This document shows positions 21,809 through 35,130 of a stretch of DNA of 64,000 nucleotides, in pieces. The translations under genes and the position numbers were made by a program. The notes beneath the pieces were generated by a model. The model did not search any database. It saw only the letters and a list, made by a program, of their open reading frames with translations, and had not been told where the DNA came from. The number at the start of each line of letters is the position of its first letter. The first letter of the stretch is position 1. The DNA is from Whalleya microplaca (taxonomy: Eukaryota; Ascomycota; Sordariomycetes; Xylariales; Xylariaceae), in contig MU385799.1 of assembly GCA_022497155.1 (NCBI GenBank), positions 1 through 64,000 of the forward strand, read 5' to 3'.

Positions 21809-24509
21809 ATGCGGCCGATTTCGCCCATGCACACTGCCTCTGAGCAGGCCGCTCAGGGTGCGGGCTCCATGCCCTACCCTCAGCCGGCCTCGCCCACCCT
21901 GACGAACCCCGACATGATATTACCCGACTACGACGATACCTGCTCTTCTCCCGACCGATCGCAATCGCCGCTTATGATGTGGAAGCGTGCCCACGCCAAC
22001 GACATGCAGTTCGACCTCACGCCTCAGACCTTCACGGGGCCCGTCACGCCCACCACGCCCATCATCTATGGGAACGGGACGATGCTGTCCGACATTGGCG
22101 AGGTCACCGAGGCGGAGAGCATCCGGCCACCAAGGAAGTCGCGCTCCGGGTCTACGCGCAGTGATGCCACAGTTCAGTCGGGGACTCCGATGTATTACGA
22201 GGCGATCAAGAAGAAAGACAAAGACATGAAACCGAGTCACACGAGACGCGCGTCCATCGACTCGACGAGCACGGTTACCACCACCGAGCAGCCCGGGTTA
22301 TTTGCCGACTTTGACGATGGTGTTAGTGTCGACGACAGCAACTTCCAGGGTGATGATGAGGAGAGCGTTATCGATTCCTACAACGACGATGCATTCGCTG
22401 AGGATGATCGATTGCGAATTAAGGAAAGGTCTCGGGGACTCGGCGAGCGCGTACTGGGTGAGGAGCGATACTCGACTGCCTTGAGCCGGAGGGCGGAGCA
22501 GATTCTGGCAAATGCTAAACGGCGATTAACGGTGAGGAATAGCCCCTCCGTGTCTGGTTTGCTATTCCAAGTTCACTGACAGTTGGCAGACTATGGAAGG
22601 TAATCTCAGCCGAGCGCGAACATCCCTCTACTCGCCCACCTTGTCACCAGATTCGACACCCTCGCCGCCTATGGCTAAACCCGCGACCTCGATGCACCGC
22701 CATCATGAGTCGACGAGCTCGCGCAAGAGCATCCACGGACACACGAGAATATCCAGCGAAAACAATCTGAAGACCGAGTTTACTCCAATTACTTACGGAC
22801 AGAGATCATCTAGCGCCTTGGGCGCAGCGGGAGGGTATCGGCCACCTCCGCCGCAGAGCGCACGCAGCAGCGCAGACTATGCACAGGAAAGCCCGAAAGG
22901 CGGTTCGAATGAAAATACACTTTACGGGAATCCTGCTTTTGCCAAGAGTAAGCCATCTCTACAAGTTCACGAGTCCTCACTTGAACCTTTAGACGAGGAT
23001 GGAGCTTCGCAAACTACGGGCTCTGCAAGGGCGAGTCTGGAGGGTAACAGATACGACACTTTCCTCAGCCCGGCATTCGGTTCTTACACGGACAAGGGGC
23101 TCAGGCGGTCTGCGTCGACGGCACAGATGCGGGATCTGAAAGATCAAATGAATGATCTCAAGGGACGGTTATCGACGTTGAGGGACCAGGCTCGGGTAGA
23201 CAGCTTGAAGCGACGGAGTCTCCAGAGCCTTCGCACGCCCAGCCCCTTCACACATGCCCGTGTTGAGCAGTGGTATGCAGATGCGGCCAAATTTGGAGAT
23301 GATCACACCGTATATAGCAATCATGGATCACGCCCATCGAACGGCGACTTGTCAAGTATCGACGAAGCTGGTCGAGTCCCAGGAGCCAAGCAGATGCCCG
23401 CCCATGAGGATGGAATGCCCGTTACGAATGGCCATAAAGATACGAATGGGAGCGTCCCCCAGAAACCAGACTCGATCAAGAGCCCCTCACATTCACCCCA
23501 GGTTGATGCACCTGAGGTCATAAGCCCAGACGACGACGACGACCTGGACGACATGAAAACCGAGGATGGCTCTGATGGAGACGGGGAAGAACAGGACGGG
23601 GTACCCGATGGTGCAAGCGAGAGTGGGGAGTCTTCGTACTACGATTCCGTTGATAATCAAGTATCCCACGAGGACCGCGAGGATGCATTTGATTATGAAC
23701 ATTTCTTCTTGCATAGTGCAATGGGAAGCATGACCCAAAGAAGGATGAGTAAGCGGGGCAGCCGGCAGAGCTTCAGCTCCGAAGATTCGGTAGAAACCAC
23801 TCGAGGGCCCACTACATCTAGCAGGGCGAAATCGGCAACCGGGAAAATCAGTCGCCGCTCTCGAAGAGGGAGTGCAGGTTCATTATCTTCCATGGACTCC
23901 TTTGCGACGGCTACGGAAGGTAGGAATACCAGGGCTGACAATAGCGCTGAGGAGGACTATCCCGAACAGTTTGTGATTATCCCCGAGCGTGCCCGAACGC
24001 ACACACCCGATACCGCAAAAATCGCCGTATCCGGCAGCGAAACGGGCGATTCTGGCTCAGATCGACAACAATTCCGGGTATCAGTTATCCGCCGACCGCA
24101 GAGTAGCGCCGCTGCATTCATGCATCGGCCATCGGTGTCGTCCCTTGACTCTGCTGGGACCCACAGGAGCTTTCCCTTAGTCAATCGGCCGAGAGTGAAT
24201 ACCACCACAGGTGTATTGACACCACGGGATTCGCCGGACCGAGAACTGGAACGGATCTCGGAGGCCCTTATGAGTGAGACAACCAGCAGCCACGACTCTT
24301 CTCAGGGCACAAAAAACGGAGATAAGATCGGCCCGATCGAATTACTCCCGAGGGGGGACCAGATACTCGTGCAGCGTCTCGTGGCCAGTCTCGGCCGCTG
24401 CGTCCTTAACATGGCCGACTCAGGCCGTGCCAGTGCAGAATCCCGGGCCTATCGAAGGAGACTCGAAGCGGCGAAACGGATCTTAGAGGGCTTCGACGAG
24501 CCCGCATAA
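21809..24509 (+). CDS. Large low-complexity protein of unknown function
   Basis: Two exons (21809-22531, 22590-24509) encode 880 residues; the 58-nt intron (GTGAGG..CAG) joins NAKRRLT to TMEGNLSRARTSLYS. I do not recognise the family. The protein is mostly disordered: Ser/Pro/Thr-rich with many SP/TP sites, basic RRAS/RRGS patches that look like kinase targets, two acidic stretches (one DDDDDLDD), and only a few ordered-looking segments (a helix around RRAEQILANAKRRL; a coiled-coil-like MRDLKDQMNDLKGRLSTL; a C-terminal helix with LVQRLVASLGRCVLNM). No signal peptide or membrane segment. The architecture suggests a fungal regulatory or scaffold protein controlled by phosphorylation; this is inference only. 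Confidence 0.8.
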
Positions 24510-25784
24510 TAGCTAATCAATTGACTAACGTGCTTTATACTCTGGCGTTCATGGGATCATAATACCGGATAGACAGTGGTGGGGGATATTGGGCCAGAGG
24601 GCCCTGGGGATTTACTCGAACAATGCACCTTACGTACGCTTTTTTTCTATTCGTTTTAGGACATATTCTCCCTTTTTTGGACGCTTGATTACTACCAAGA
24701 GGCCGTTTTTCTACCTACTTACCTACTTACCTACCCCACATACATCAATCAATCAATGTGTTATGAGCATGAGGAAAATTAACAGATCTCATTCTGTTCG
24801 GGGGCGCTGTTGTTTTTTCCCCCGCCGTCGGTTTTCTTCTCGGTCATCATATCATTGATCGAAGATGGCTTCAGGGGTCGCTACATCACGTTGCGTTGCG
24901 TTACGGTGCGTTGAGTTGGGGGTGAAGGTTTGCAGATAATCTTTTATATTTCTTGGGGGTAAGAAGGATTAGGTGCCCCCTACTAGAAGGAAAGGAGGTG
25001 GAGGTCCTGACTTACCTTCTACCTAGCCTGCATACTCTTCGATACCCTAGACCCGTTGATTTTTTGGTCTGTCTGATTTATACGTATGTACTTAGTTGAA
25101 AAAAGCTTATGATCCGTACCTACGTATATAACTGAGAATTATGTACCCTTGGATTGATTATGTCCCTGGATTGTGGGTGTATATCTGTGTATAGAGCAAA
25201 GTTATATGTACGGTGTTCTTCCGTTCCAGTGTTGAGCGGACCGACGTACCATAAGCCCGGGCGTTTGTTTCTTACATACAACTTGGGCTTTATGCGGTAT
25301 GAACAATTTCTAAAATATGTTTCAATCTAGCGTGAGGATGGATTCCTTCCCCTGAGATTGAGATTTAGCCTTCCACTAATATCATACGTGTATATGAACA
25401 TGAAGCGATTACATTGTCATGTGTAAGATACAGTGCGAAGAGAACCGTACCTATATATGCAAGTACGGAGTACGAGGCGCCCTAACGGGTTTGACTTTAC
25501 CAATTTAATCAGCGTCCCTTCTCACTCTATAAGTAGTGTCAGCATGATATACGACAAACGGAACTCCTACACTTCCTTCCATCTCTATTCCCTTCGTTGC
25601 CTAAATTCCCCTCCATTACATCCTCAGCCCATCTAGACTCGCACATGAAGCCTGCCCTGCTTTACAGCTGTTCTCACATGCACACTCCAGTGGCACAGCT
25701 ATGCATCAATACAGCCATCCCTGTCAGTGAAGGCACTTCGATATCACCGTCAGCTGACGAGGCACTTTAGAGTTACGAGACGTT
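24510..25784. other. Gene-free spacer of 1.3 kb
   Basis: No credible coding frame, RNA gene or transposon is seen. It contains TACC/TTACCTAC short repeats near 24714-24740 and pyrimidine-rich sequence before the SNF2 gene start. Confidence 0.45.
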
Positions 25785-28700
25785 ATGGAGGACCCGTGGA
25801 TTAGCAAGTACATTCCAGCTGGATGCCTGCGCACCTTACCCGTCGGTGGAAACAGCCTACCACTGGACCCCTTGGTATTGTCTGAGCTTCAAGTATGGAA
25901 GTTCTTCACTCGAGTTCATGATGATATCCCCATCTCAGCCTGCCTCCCACCCGAGGTGCAGCAAACATTCCTTAGGCTGCCCAAATTGCAGCCATTCATC
26001 TCATTATGGCAGAATAGATGGATACAAATGTCTCTTGGTCGTATCCCCGTTGTCAACTACTTTGGATGCATACGAATCTACATCCTTCCACATGACATCG
26101 ACAGAAGGAGCATCAACACCAGACATGAGCTGATGAAGTCTATATCACATCTCATTTCCGTACTTGACTACTCCCCGGCATGTTGGGATGGGGAGAACAA
26201 CAGTGACTATCAATACGACCCAACTCCCCTTAACATAAATGATCTGCCGAAAGAGAAGGACACTTCGCTCCTCGCAATGTTCAACAACGTTCCTTCCCCT
26301 GATCCTCGCCTAGAAACAATTTCCGATCCGGATATCCGTGATGCGATGCAATGCTTATTAGATAGTCAAATACAGGGCCTGACTACAAAGCTTTACCCCT
26401 ATCAAGGCCGGTCAGCCGCACTCATGCTTCAACGAGAATTAGGATCTGGTAGGATCGTTGACCCTCGCTTTCGATCCACACTTGACCCAGATGGAAAACC
26501 ATGGTACTACGACAACGTTTCAGGACTCGTCTTAAGGCAACCGAGATATTATGATGGAGCCTGTGGCGGAATCCTTGCCGAAGAGATGGGTACTGGAAAG
26601 ACCCTTATCTGTCTCGCCCTCATTCTTAGCACAAAGCATGAGCCGACTAAGGCTCCGGACCCTTTCGTTGCGGAGATACCCCCGAGAATGAAGGTGCCAA
26701 GCTTGCTGGATATAGCCGCCGCAACTGTCAACAAGCATTCGATACCGTGGAAGCCATACTTTGAGGCATGCACTGCTCAAATGGGCTACGAATACAAGAA
26801 TTGCATCCGTGCATTGATGCAGCCAGAAAATCGCGCTCTATACAAGCTTAGGAACACCTTGGTAGAGCCGCGAAGAAGCAATCGAACAACTCCTCGCTTC
26901 GTGCCGCCTAGAGAAGTGTATCTTAGTAGCGTGACTCTCATCATCGTTCCTAATAACCTTGTCAAGCAATGGGAAAGTGAGATAAGAAAGCATACGACTG
27001 GTTTACATGTCCTCGTGTTGGTTGAGAAACAGGAGATTCCGTCGACGACAGCGTTGCTGGCTTACGACATAGTTCTCTTCTCCGAGGGTCGCTTCGAGAT
27101 GATTCAAAGAGAACGCTCAAATGGGGAGGGGCCGGCATTGGACATATACTGTCCTCTAGAGTACATTCGCTTCAAACGGTGCATCATCGATGAGGGCCAC
27201 AAGCTGGGCAATAGGGGCCGTGGTTGGAAGAATGACGTGATGAGGGTTCTTGATCGCCTTGAAATCGCTGCTCGATGGGTCGTTACAGGAACACCGTCAC
27301 GCGGTCTTTATGGTATAGACCAGATGTCTTCTGAAACGACAGAATCATTAAGTGATGAGACCAGCCTAAATAGATCACTGTCGGCCCTACGACAGGAACG
27401 GGAAGACCTGCAGCGAATCGGCAACCTCACAGCAAAGTACCTCAAAGTCCGGCCGTGGGCCAACACCAAAGATGAGGCTGGCGATATCGTGGCAGACTGG
27501 AATGTGTATGTGATGCACCCAAAACAGCTCAGCAAAGGTCACAATCGCAAGGACTGTCTAAAGACCACCCTCAATTCATTGATCATTCGACATCGGCTGG
27601 CGGATGTTAGTGTCCTACTCCCACCGGTAAATGAGAAGATCGTACTCCTCGATGGATCTTTTCAGGACAAACTGTCTCTGAATCTCTTTTCTATGATGAT
27701 CATCTTCAACTCTGTGCAATCGCAACGAACAGATATGGATTACTTCTTCCACGAGCGACAGCGAAAGAGCCTCGTCCAACTCGTTAGAAACCTCAGGCAG
27801 GCGAGCTTCCTGGGAGGCGTTTTCTTTTCGACCGAGGATATCGCCAAATCATTGACGACCGCAGAAGAGTTTCTCGAAGAGAAAAAAGTTCCTATGAGCG
27901 CCGAGGATGAAGATCTGCTGAAACAAGCGATCGCTTTTGGCAAACTTGCTGTCAAAAATCGCCTGAAAGATGTCAGCAATCGATTCCATGCCATGCCACT
28001 GTACGTCGAGAACTTCCCCGGCGGCAATGGGAAGAGCTGGTCCCTTGATGACCAGGAGGCCAATGACGGGCCCGTCTGCACCGATTCTGGCATGATCCAC
28101 TCGCTTCAGAAGTTTTTGAACCCTTGCATCGACGCACCAACGTCTTTGCAACTAATGATCGAGAGCGGGCGCTTAGATCTCCAGGGCGAAGCTGAACGAT
28201 CTCAGCTACTGGCTGCAGCGGAAGCGTCCGGCGCCACCACACAGGCTACACAAACCTCGGCGTTAGCTGGTAATACGCTGCTGGGTGATGATCACCATTT
28301 GAAGCCGAAATCAGGCACGCTGGCGAAGTCAACGACGACGGCGGTGGTGATTGAGGAAGACCAGGATGCTGGTCCAGTGAGCAACGTCGAAATTGCTGAA
28401 CCTTTAGCAAAGACTAGAATTATCTCTACTGTATCTGCTAAGCTATCCTATCTCATTGATTCTATTGTCAAATATCAGGATGAGGAGCAAATCATCGTCT
28501 TCTACGATAACGACAATATCGCGTATTATTTGGCCGGTGTACTAGAGGTCGTAAGTATTCGCTGTCTACTTGTTCTCTGTGTTATGTGCTAATTACTATG
28601 GTAGCTGCAAATCCAACACTTGATCTACTCCAGCCGCGGCCTGAACGCGGACAGACGGGCCCAATACGTCGCCACGTTCACGCACAACCCCAAGTTCCGG

Positions 28701-29384
28701 GTGCTGCTGATGGACATCAGCCAGGCGGCCTTCGGCCTGGACATGCGCAGCGCGTCGCGGATCTACTTCATCAGCCCCGTGCTGAACCCGCAGGTGGAGG
28801 CGCAGGCGATCGGGCGCGCGCGGCGCATCAGCCAGCGCAAGCCGGTGTCGGTCGAGACGCTGGTGCTGCGCGACAGCATCGAGGAGGTCATCCTCGACCG
28901 CCGCCGGCACATGTCCCAGGCCGAGCACAGCCGCGTCAAGTCCGTGCTCGACGACTGCCGCATGTACGAGTGGATCCTGAACGCGCGGATCATCCCCATG
29001 CCCGACGATGCGGAGGAGGAGGGTGAAGGTAGTGGGGTTGCGCAGACCGCGCTGCTGAAGGAGCCGCAGTTCGTCTTTGGGAGGGGCTTTGGTCGTGAGC
29101 TGCATCCTGATGAGGGCCTCGTCAGGGCGGATGCTAGTAGTCCGCAGAAGGGCAAGTCGAGCGTCGACTTTGGCGCTGGCGTTGGTGTTGGTACGGGTGC
29201 GGTGCAAGAGGATACCAGGCCCCCTCGCGTGCCATTCAAGATCGCCAGTAATAAGCTGAAGAGACCGCATAGCCCATCGCCCGCTTCTACGCCCGTCGTT
29301 CTGGGAAATCCGCTGCCGGATGGTGAGGCTGAGGTCACCGAGAGGCCGGCGAAGCGGAGCGCGAGGGTTGCGTTCGCTGCTTAG
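25785..29384 (+). CDS. SNF2-family DNA-dependent ATPase/helicase-like protein
   Basis: Two exons (25785-28550, 28605-29384) encode 1,181 residues; the 54-nt intron (GTAAGT..TAG) joins LAGVLEV to LQIQHLIYSSRG. Motif I is AEEMGTGKT (about residue 268), motif II is DEGH (about 467), motif III is VVTGTPSRG, and the helicase-C part ends with motif VI QAIGRARRISQ. About 230 residues precede the ATPase core, and ~350 residues separate the lobes, including a Gln/Ala/Thr-rich linker. The layout fits the fungal Rad5/Rad16-related branch of SNF2 proteins, but no RING finger is visible, so it is not a canonical Rad5. Expected role: ATP-driven remodelling of DNA or chromatin in the nucleus. Exon 2 begins with a GC-rich block (28630-29000). 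Confidence 0.87.
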
Positions 29385-31756
29385 GGGGTGGGGGTGTGTT
29401 GTATTATTGTTGTATGGTATGGTATGGGCTGGTTACTCACTCACCGTCGTGGATTATGAAAGGGTGGGTTGCTAAATAAGAAAGAAACGCGGGTTTGTAA
29501 GATTATAATACGGGATTGAAAAGGGGTGGAGGTTCAAAGTTCTAGGTTCTAGGTGTTCGTGATGCGTTGAAATTTAAGGCTTGGTAAAAGAGGACTAGGT
29601 AGGAAGGAAGGCATTTAGGAAGGAAAGGGAAGGGTCTAGTCGATAGTGGTCTGTAGATAAATGCAGATTATTTTGCTATATTTACGGTTCATGGTTCATG
29701 GTTCACGGTTAATGGAGTAGAAGTTGGTGTTGAAGTGCTAGGTGATGGTCTTCAATGCTGACTCAATCTCAGTTCAAGGTATGTGATCTGTTTACTGAGA
29801 TATATTCAGGGATACTATGTAAGAAGTGGTAGACCTGAAATCTATAGATATATAGGTGTCCTTGAGTACAGAACCTGCTTGATCAGGCAACTAACTGAAT
29901 ATCTAGTTAACAGAACACAGTCGTGAGCTAGCTTTGTGTTGGTTCCTTATATGCCGTATGTCCTCACTACGTAGCTAGGTTAGGCAGGTCGTTTCTCTGT
30001 TGGTGATAGGTAGGGTTTCTATATTCGGTGGGAGTACCTAGCCTACCTAGATACGGATTCTTAAACTAGTGGTATATGGTAAGGTAGGTTCACTGTGGTG
30101 CGGTGGTCTTGGGAAGTGGAGTGATAGGAAGAGATACGTGTGTGTGTGTGTGTGTGTGTGGTCTAGAAATGACAACATTTTATAGAGTCGCGCCTTAATT
30201 CTGAGTTGTTCAGATAGGGATACCATATGTAGTTACACAGAAGAACTGCCGTAGGAGGGCACCCCGCCTGCCCTCATAATCATAATGATTCTCATAATCG
30301 AAACCAGCAAAGAAGAAAGCTTCCAACCCCACCATCATCTTTCCTACGACATCCCATTCATGCCTCCGCTCGGTCATCTGCCTCACGAGACGTTAAGATG
30401 GTTGCTGACGAGATAGCGCACCCGTGTCATCTGTTTCACATCACATGGGACGAGAACCTTAGCTGCCACTAATAAGGCGGGCAGCACATAGTTTCCCTCT
30501 GCGTCCCTGCGCCGCGTTCGAGGACACGGGGGGCACGACCAAACTAAATTGAGCCCTGCTGCTGTTCCCGAGCGGGAAGGTTTCATCCGTCGAACTTTCG
30601 ACTCCGTCGGCCTGTTTCACGCGCTCGCGCTGACGGCCACTTGGGATCATAATGGCCTATTTTGCCCACCTGGTGACGAGTGTTGTTTGGTGAGGCCTCG
30701 TGTTGGGTTGCTGGTGGCGCTGCCGACCCGAGGGGCGGTCCCTCCCTCCTTACTATTGTCAGACGTATGTGCCATTTTTGGACCCGTATGGCGTTGGCAT
30801 ATGCAGAGAGCCTCTGGTGCAAGTTAGTTTTGGGATGTTGGTGTTATGTCGGGCGGCGTCACTTGAAGCCCCTTCTGCGCCCTTGCAACACACATACCAG
30901 ACAATGCAATACAAGTGAAGGAGGTACTTGGAGATCAATTAAGCGCTGCATTGGAGAGCTGGATCATAGGCAGCCGTTAAGGTTGTTGGCTTTTACAAGC
31001 CAATAAATTGTTAGTCTGTTACAAGTTGCCATCCCTTCTCGTCGTCAGCAATTCTATTGGTTCACCTGCAGGTGTCAGAGATCTGGTAGGGCGGGTGTGG
31101 TCTTGGCATACATGTCGGCGTCTATTGGAGGCTGTTGGACATCATGGCTGCGGCACGTCAAGCAACACACATGCCCCCGCCGCATATAAGTCCTACGAAA
31201 GCTTAGATAAACGCCGTACGGCCCACGCGTATGGATGATATGCAACACTTGATATATATTGATGAAGTTCGAATGGCCGTCCGGAGTCGTCGCTAGCTTG
31301 TCATATCTTCAGCCCAAGGGCCACGACCTGACTTTGGGGCCGAAACACAGCGCTGACCGTAGTGGTTACGCAATTCTTGTTCGTCTGTACATCAGATCTA
31401 CGACTAACTCAACTTTGATTTATTAGTTCATTGGCGACGTGAGCCTCCTCCTTGACGCTGGGAATACGCCTTCAGGGGTCGAGCTTGCAAGACATTGACT
31501 TTTTTCACCACACAGTAAAACCACCAGGTAAACCCCGCCTGGGCTTGTCCTTCCAGCATTTGGTCTTTTATATCTCGACTCCCGCCAGATATAATTGGAT
31601 TCTACAACGATATCAGCATGCTGGCTCTCATCTGAACTCGATACTCGTCAATAATTGCAGGGCAAGCCTAGGACACAGGTGCAGGGGAACTTGAGCAAAC
31701 AACACTCCCCTACTTGTTTAGCGTATATAACATCGACTTATTGCCCGGTTTCAATA
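29385..31756. other. Gene-free spacer of 2.4 kb
   Basis: No supportable gene; small open frames near 30380-31240 lack motifs and splice logic. It contains three GGTTCATGGTT-like units (29685-29712) and a GT microsatellite (30138-30160). Confidence 0.45.
30138..30160. repeat. GT dinucleotide microsatellite
   Basis: About eleven GT units in the spacer between the SNF2 and F-box genes. Confidence 0.85.
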
Positions 31757-34700
31757 ATGGCGGTTACGGCGTCACATTCGGATCGGTCGTCGCATGCTAC
31801 CGCTGCTTATTTTCATCTCTTTCAACCTCGACCATCAGTCCGAAAGTCTCATCAGAAAAGGAGTTCGACACCAGCCAACGTTAACTATGTGAAGCCGTTC
31901 AGCCCACCTGCAGATCGACCAACCGTTAGTGTTGACAGAGACACCAATGGTCGGCGCCACAGCGACACCGGCGCCAATTTTAGAACCCAGTAAGTCTCCT
32001 GTCTTTCAAATTCCCCGAACGGCTGAATATCGAAAAAGATCAGCCTCCCCCCTTCAGCTTCTCGAACTATATTCGTTCCTCTTACTGTATACTGTATGCC
32101 CTTGCCTTCTGGATCATCACATAAGTCGCAATTGGGGGTCCAGGGTTGACTTGCATTATGTTTCGGGATGTGTATTCCTATGTTGGGTTTATTTTCAAGG
32201 CGATGCTCCGTCAAGTTACAGTAGATGCGTCGTCATCTTTTGCTCTCACCGTAGTTCCCCAGTTGGACAGTTCGGCACTAAGCAACAGCTTAGGTGGGCA
32301 TCGCCATTTTTATCAGGAGATTCTAATTTCCACACACTGCACTACGCAACCAGCCTCAGGCTAATAATACGCCGAGTGGCAGCTCACCTGAGAGCTTTGC
32401 AATCTGATCAGTTCTCCATGGGGGCTTCTAGTCCAGGTCCCCTTGGTGGTGCGATTGGACAGTTGCAAAACCTGCTTGACAGCTCGGAAAGATGCAATAT
32501 TGCGTGCATGGCATATCGTCAGCCTAGTGTGTGAAGCGCCTGGTGCTACGATTCGCCTAAGCTGCGAACATCCATGAAGACCCACGATGCAAGGCACGCC
32601 TGCTCTTTAATCTCAGTGGACCCATTCTTACTATCACCCCGTGCGAATACGTTGATCCTCACCTCCGATTTCTTGGATGTCTTGGCCATTCTTGCTAACC
32701 TCCTGTCTTTCTGTTTGTCCAGATCAGTGAGACACCAGAAATCTTCTTCGGCATCTGCGGTGGTGTATTGTCGGAGCTATGATGATAACTTCTTGAAGCC
32801 TGTACCGCCACCTAAACCCCTATACCTGACGAATTTTGCAATGGTAACTGAGCCATCCTACACTGCTTACAACCCTGGATCTACTCCACGCGGAGCCTCT
32901 GTGCGGGACCCTTCGACAGGAGCAATTATTCCCAAAGCCGATCGCTCGACCTTCAACGCAATGGGGCCAGCTTACGCTCAGCAAACTCAGCGGCCAAACC
33001 AGCTACCCGCAGCGATGATGGGCAACTATGCTCAGATCGACCCGAACCCGGCGACATACACCCGCAGAAGGGCTTCAAGCAATACTTCGAGTATCGCGAG
33101 CTCTGTCACGGTCAACTCTACCTTCGATGCAATTCTCGCAAGTCCGGCCAGTAGCAGGACGAGCTTCGAGTCTTGGAATTCGAGTCCGCGTAGGCCCGAA
33201 CATGGCTGGCAACGACCAGCGCCGATCAAGCAGCACAGACAGAAGAGGAAGACGGGAGAGCTCTTCGCTGCCTTGCCTGAGGAGGTTCTGGGACTCATCC
33301 TAGATGAGCTGAAGAATCTACATCTGAGCCCTGGCAGCACAAGCTGTGCCACGTGCATGATGAGGGACCTGTGCTCAGTAGCTGTATCTGCACGGAAGCT
33401 GCTGAAAGTCGCTCGGGCCGCATTGTAAGCTCTGCGACAACTAGTTGGAGACGAGACACTGACAACAGTACCACAGATACGAAGATATCCAGCTTGTTGG
33501 AGCGGATTCCCAGGCGCAAAGAAAGCGATACAAGATAAATTTTGGTTCTCGCTTGGTCCTACTTCGCCGGACGCTGAGGTCGAACCCCGACATTGCGGCG
33601 TTGGTCCATAGCCTGAAAGCCCCAGCCATACCTCAGGGCGCACCAGTCGATCTATACCAGAATGTGGTTGCTTCTGTTATAATGGCGTGTCCAAACTTTG
33701 AGCGATTGGTTGGATTCCACCAGACTTATGACCACTCGTTCAACCGGTTATTTCATGCTCTATCAACCAGAAGCAAGCTGAAAGAGATGCATTGGACTTT
33801 AGAAGCGTCCCGATTTCAGACGAAGCGCCGAAAGTCGAATGCTGCAGCATTGCTGAATCCAGACACCCCCAATTTCATGGAAGCTCCAGGAGATCTTCAG
33901 CTTGAACAGAGTGAAGCCTTCCTCGACCTACATGCAGATTGGGAGGATTTAACGACCTTGTCAATACATTGCCTACCCGGCGCGACCCTCACCCCGGTAT
34001 CGCTGATCCCGGATATTGTGTCCCGTTTGCCAGCTCTTCAAAACCTTCACCTATCACATTTACCTTTCACAGCCTTCAATGACGCAAACTTGCTTTCATT
34101 GCCGCCGCTGCACACTCTTACCTTATCACATCTTCCGGGTGTATCCAGCGAAGGCCTCTCGTCGTTCGCAAGGCGGCCTTCCAGTACGTGGATTCGAAAG
34201 CTTACCCTGCAGCATATTGATGTGGACTCGTTGCCAGCGCTAGGGCAGATTTTCTCAAATCTGACAGCGCTCGAAACATTCGCATTTGTTCAGAACGAGA
34301 TGCCAATTATGCCAACCAATGAGATAATCTGGCTATTTCCGTATTTGGCATCGCACTCGCTGCGAAAGCTACACTGGGACATCACCGGCCAATCGGAGAG
34401 CGCGAACCGGGCGGACACGATCCTGGCCAAGAGCATCGAGACGAGCGGCTTCCCGGCGCTGCGGACGCTGCGGACGCCCAACGACCCCGACGGCATCTTC
34501 CAGGCGCTCTGCCAGCCGGTCGAGAAGCTCGAGATGGCCAGCGACCGGTACCGCGGGCTGCTCGTGACCAAGTGCACGTCGCGGCCGACGCCGCCCGCGA
34601 CGCCCACGACCCCGACCACGCCCAGCACCCCCAGCAGCAAGAAGTTCCCGCTCTCGGCCGGCCTCAGCTTCCCCATGGAGGACACGCTCATCCCGGCCAA

Positions 34701-35130
34701 GGTGTCCAGCAACCTCGCGCAGGCCCGCCTGGCGGCGCAGGCGCGGCTCGAGGCCGCGCGCGCCCACCCGCGGTTCACGGTCAACGTGATCGACGTCGCC
34801 GACGACGGGCGCGAGGCCGTGGCCGAGACCTACGGCATGGCCGGGTTCATGGGGCGGGTCGAGTCCAAGATCCGCTATCACCTGCTCCCGGACGCGGGCG
34901 GCGTCGACGAGAACGGCGGCCTCGTGGATGTCGCGGATCTGCTCGGGGACGGCGGCGAGAACTTGAGTGTCAAGGATCGCGAGGGGTGCACGGGGCGTTG
35001 GAACATCTCGTATGCTTCGTACTCGAGTACGGCGGGCGAGGGTAAAGGTGGAAAGGGTGGCGGAGGTGCGGAGCGCGATAGGTGGGCGCATACGGAGCGT
35101 GGGCGGTGGAGGGGCGTGGTGCTTTCTTAA
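31757..35130 (+). CDS. F-box-like / leucine-rich protein, fungal, uncharacterised
   Basis: The core is secure from 32723: exons 32723-33424 and 33477-35130, whose 52-nt intron (GTAAGC..CAG) joins KVARAAL to YEDIQLVG. An F-box-like helix pair, LFAALPEEVLGLILDEL, is followed by irregular leucine-rich repeats (LQNLHLSHLPF, LHTLTLSHLPG, IRKLTLQHID) as in substrate adaptors of SCF ubiquitin ligases. A first exon at 31757-31989 (MAVTASHSDRS start, GTAAGT donor) can be joined in frame over a 733-nt intron to 32723, giving 862 residues; that intron is unusually long for this genome. The alternative is initiation at ATG 32841 (745 residues). The GC-rich block 34380-34960 encodes a Thr/Pro-rich insert (near PTPPATPTTPTTPSTP) and the C-terminal region. 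The substrate is unknown. Confidence 0.7.

Noticed and set aside
34369..35091. 240-codon antisense frame opposite the F-box gene 3' part
   Set aside because: Shadow of a GC-rich block; Arg/Ala/Gly-rich and without recognisable features.
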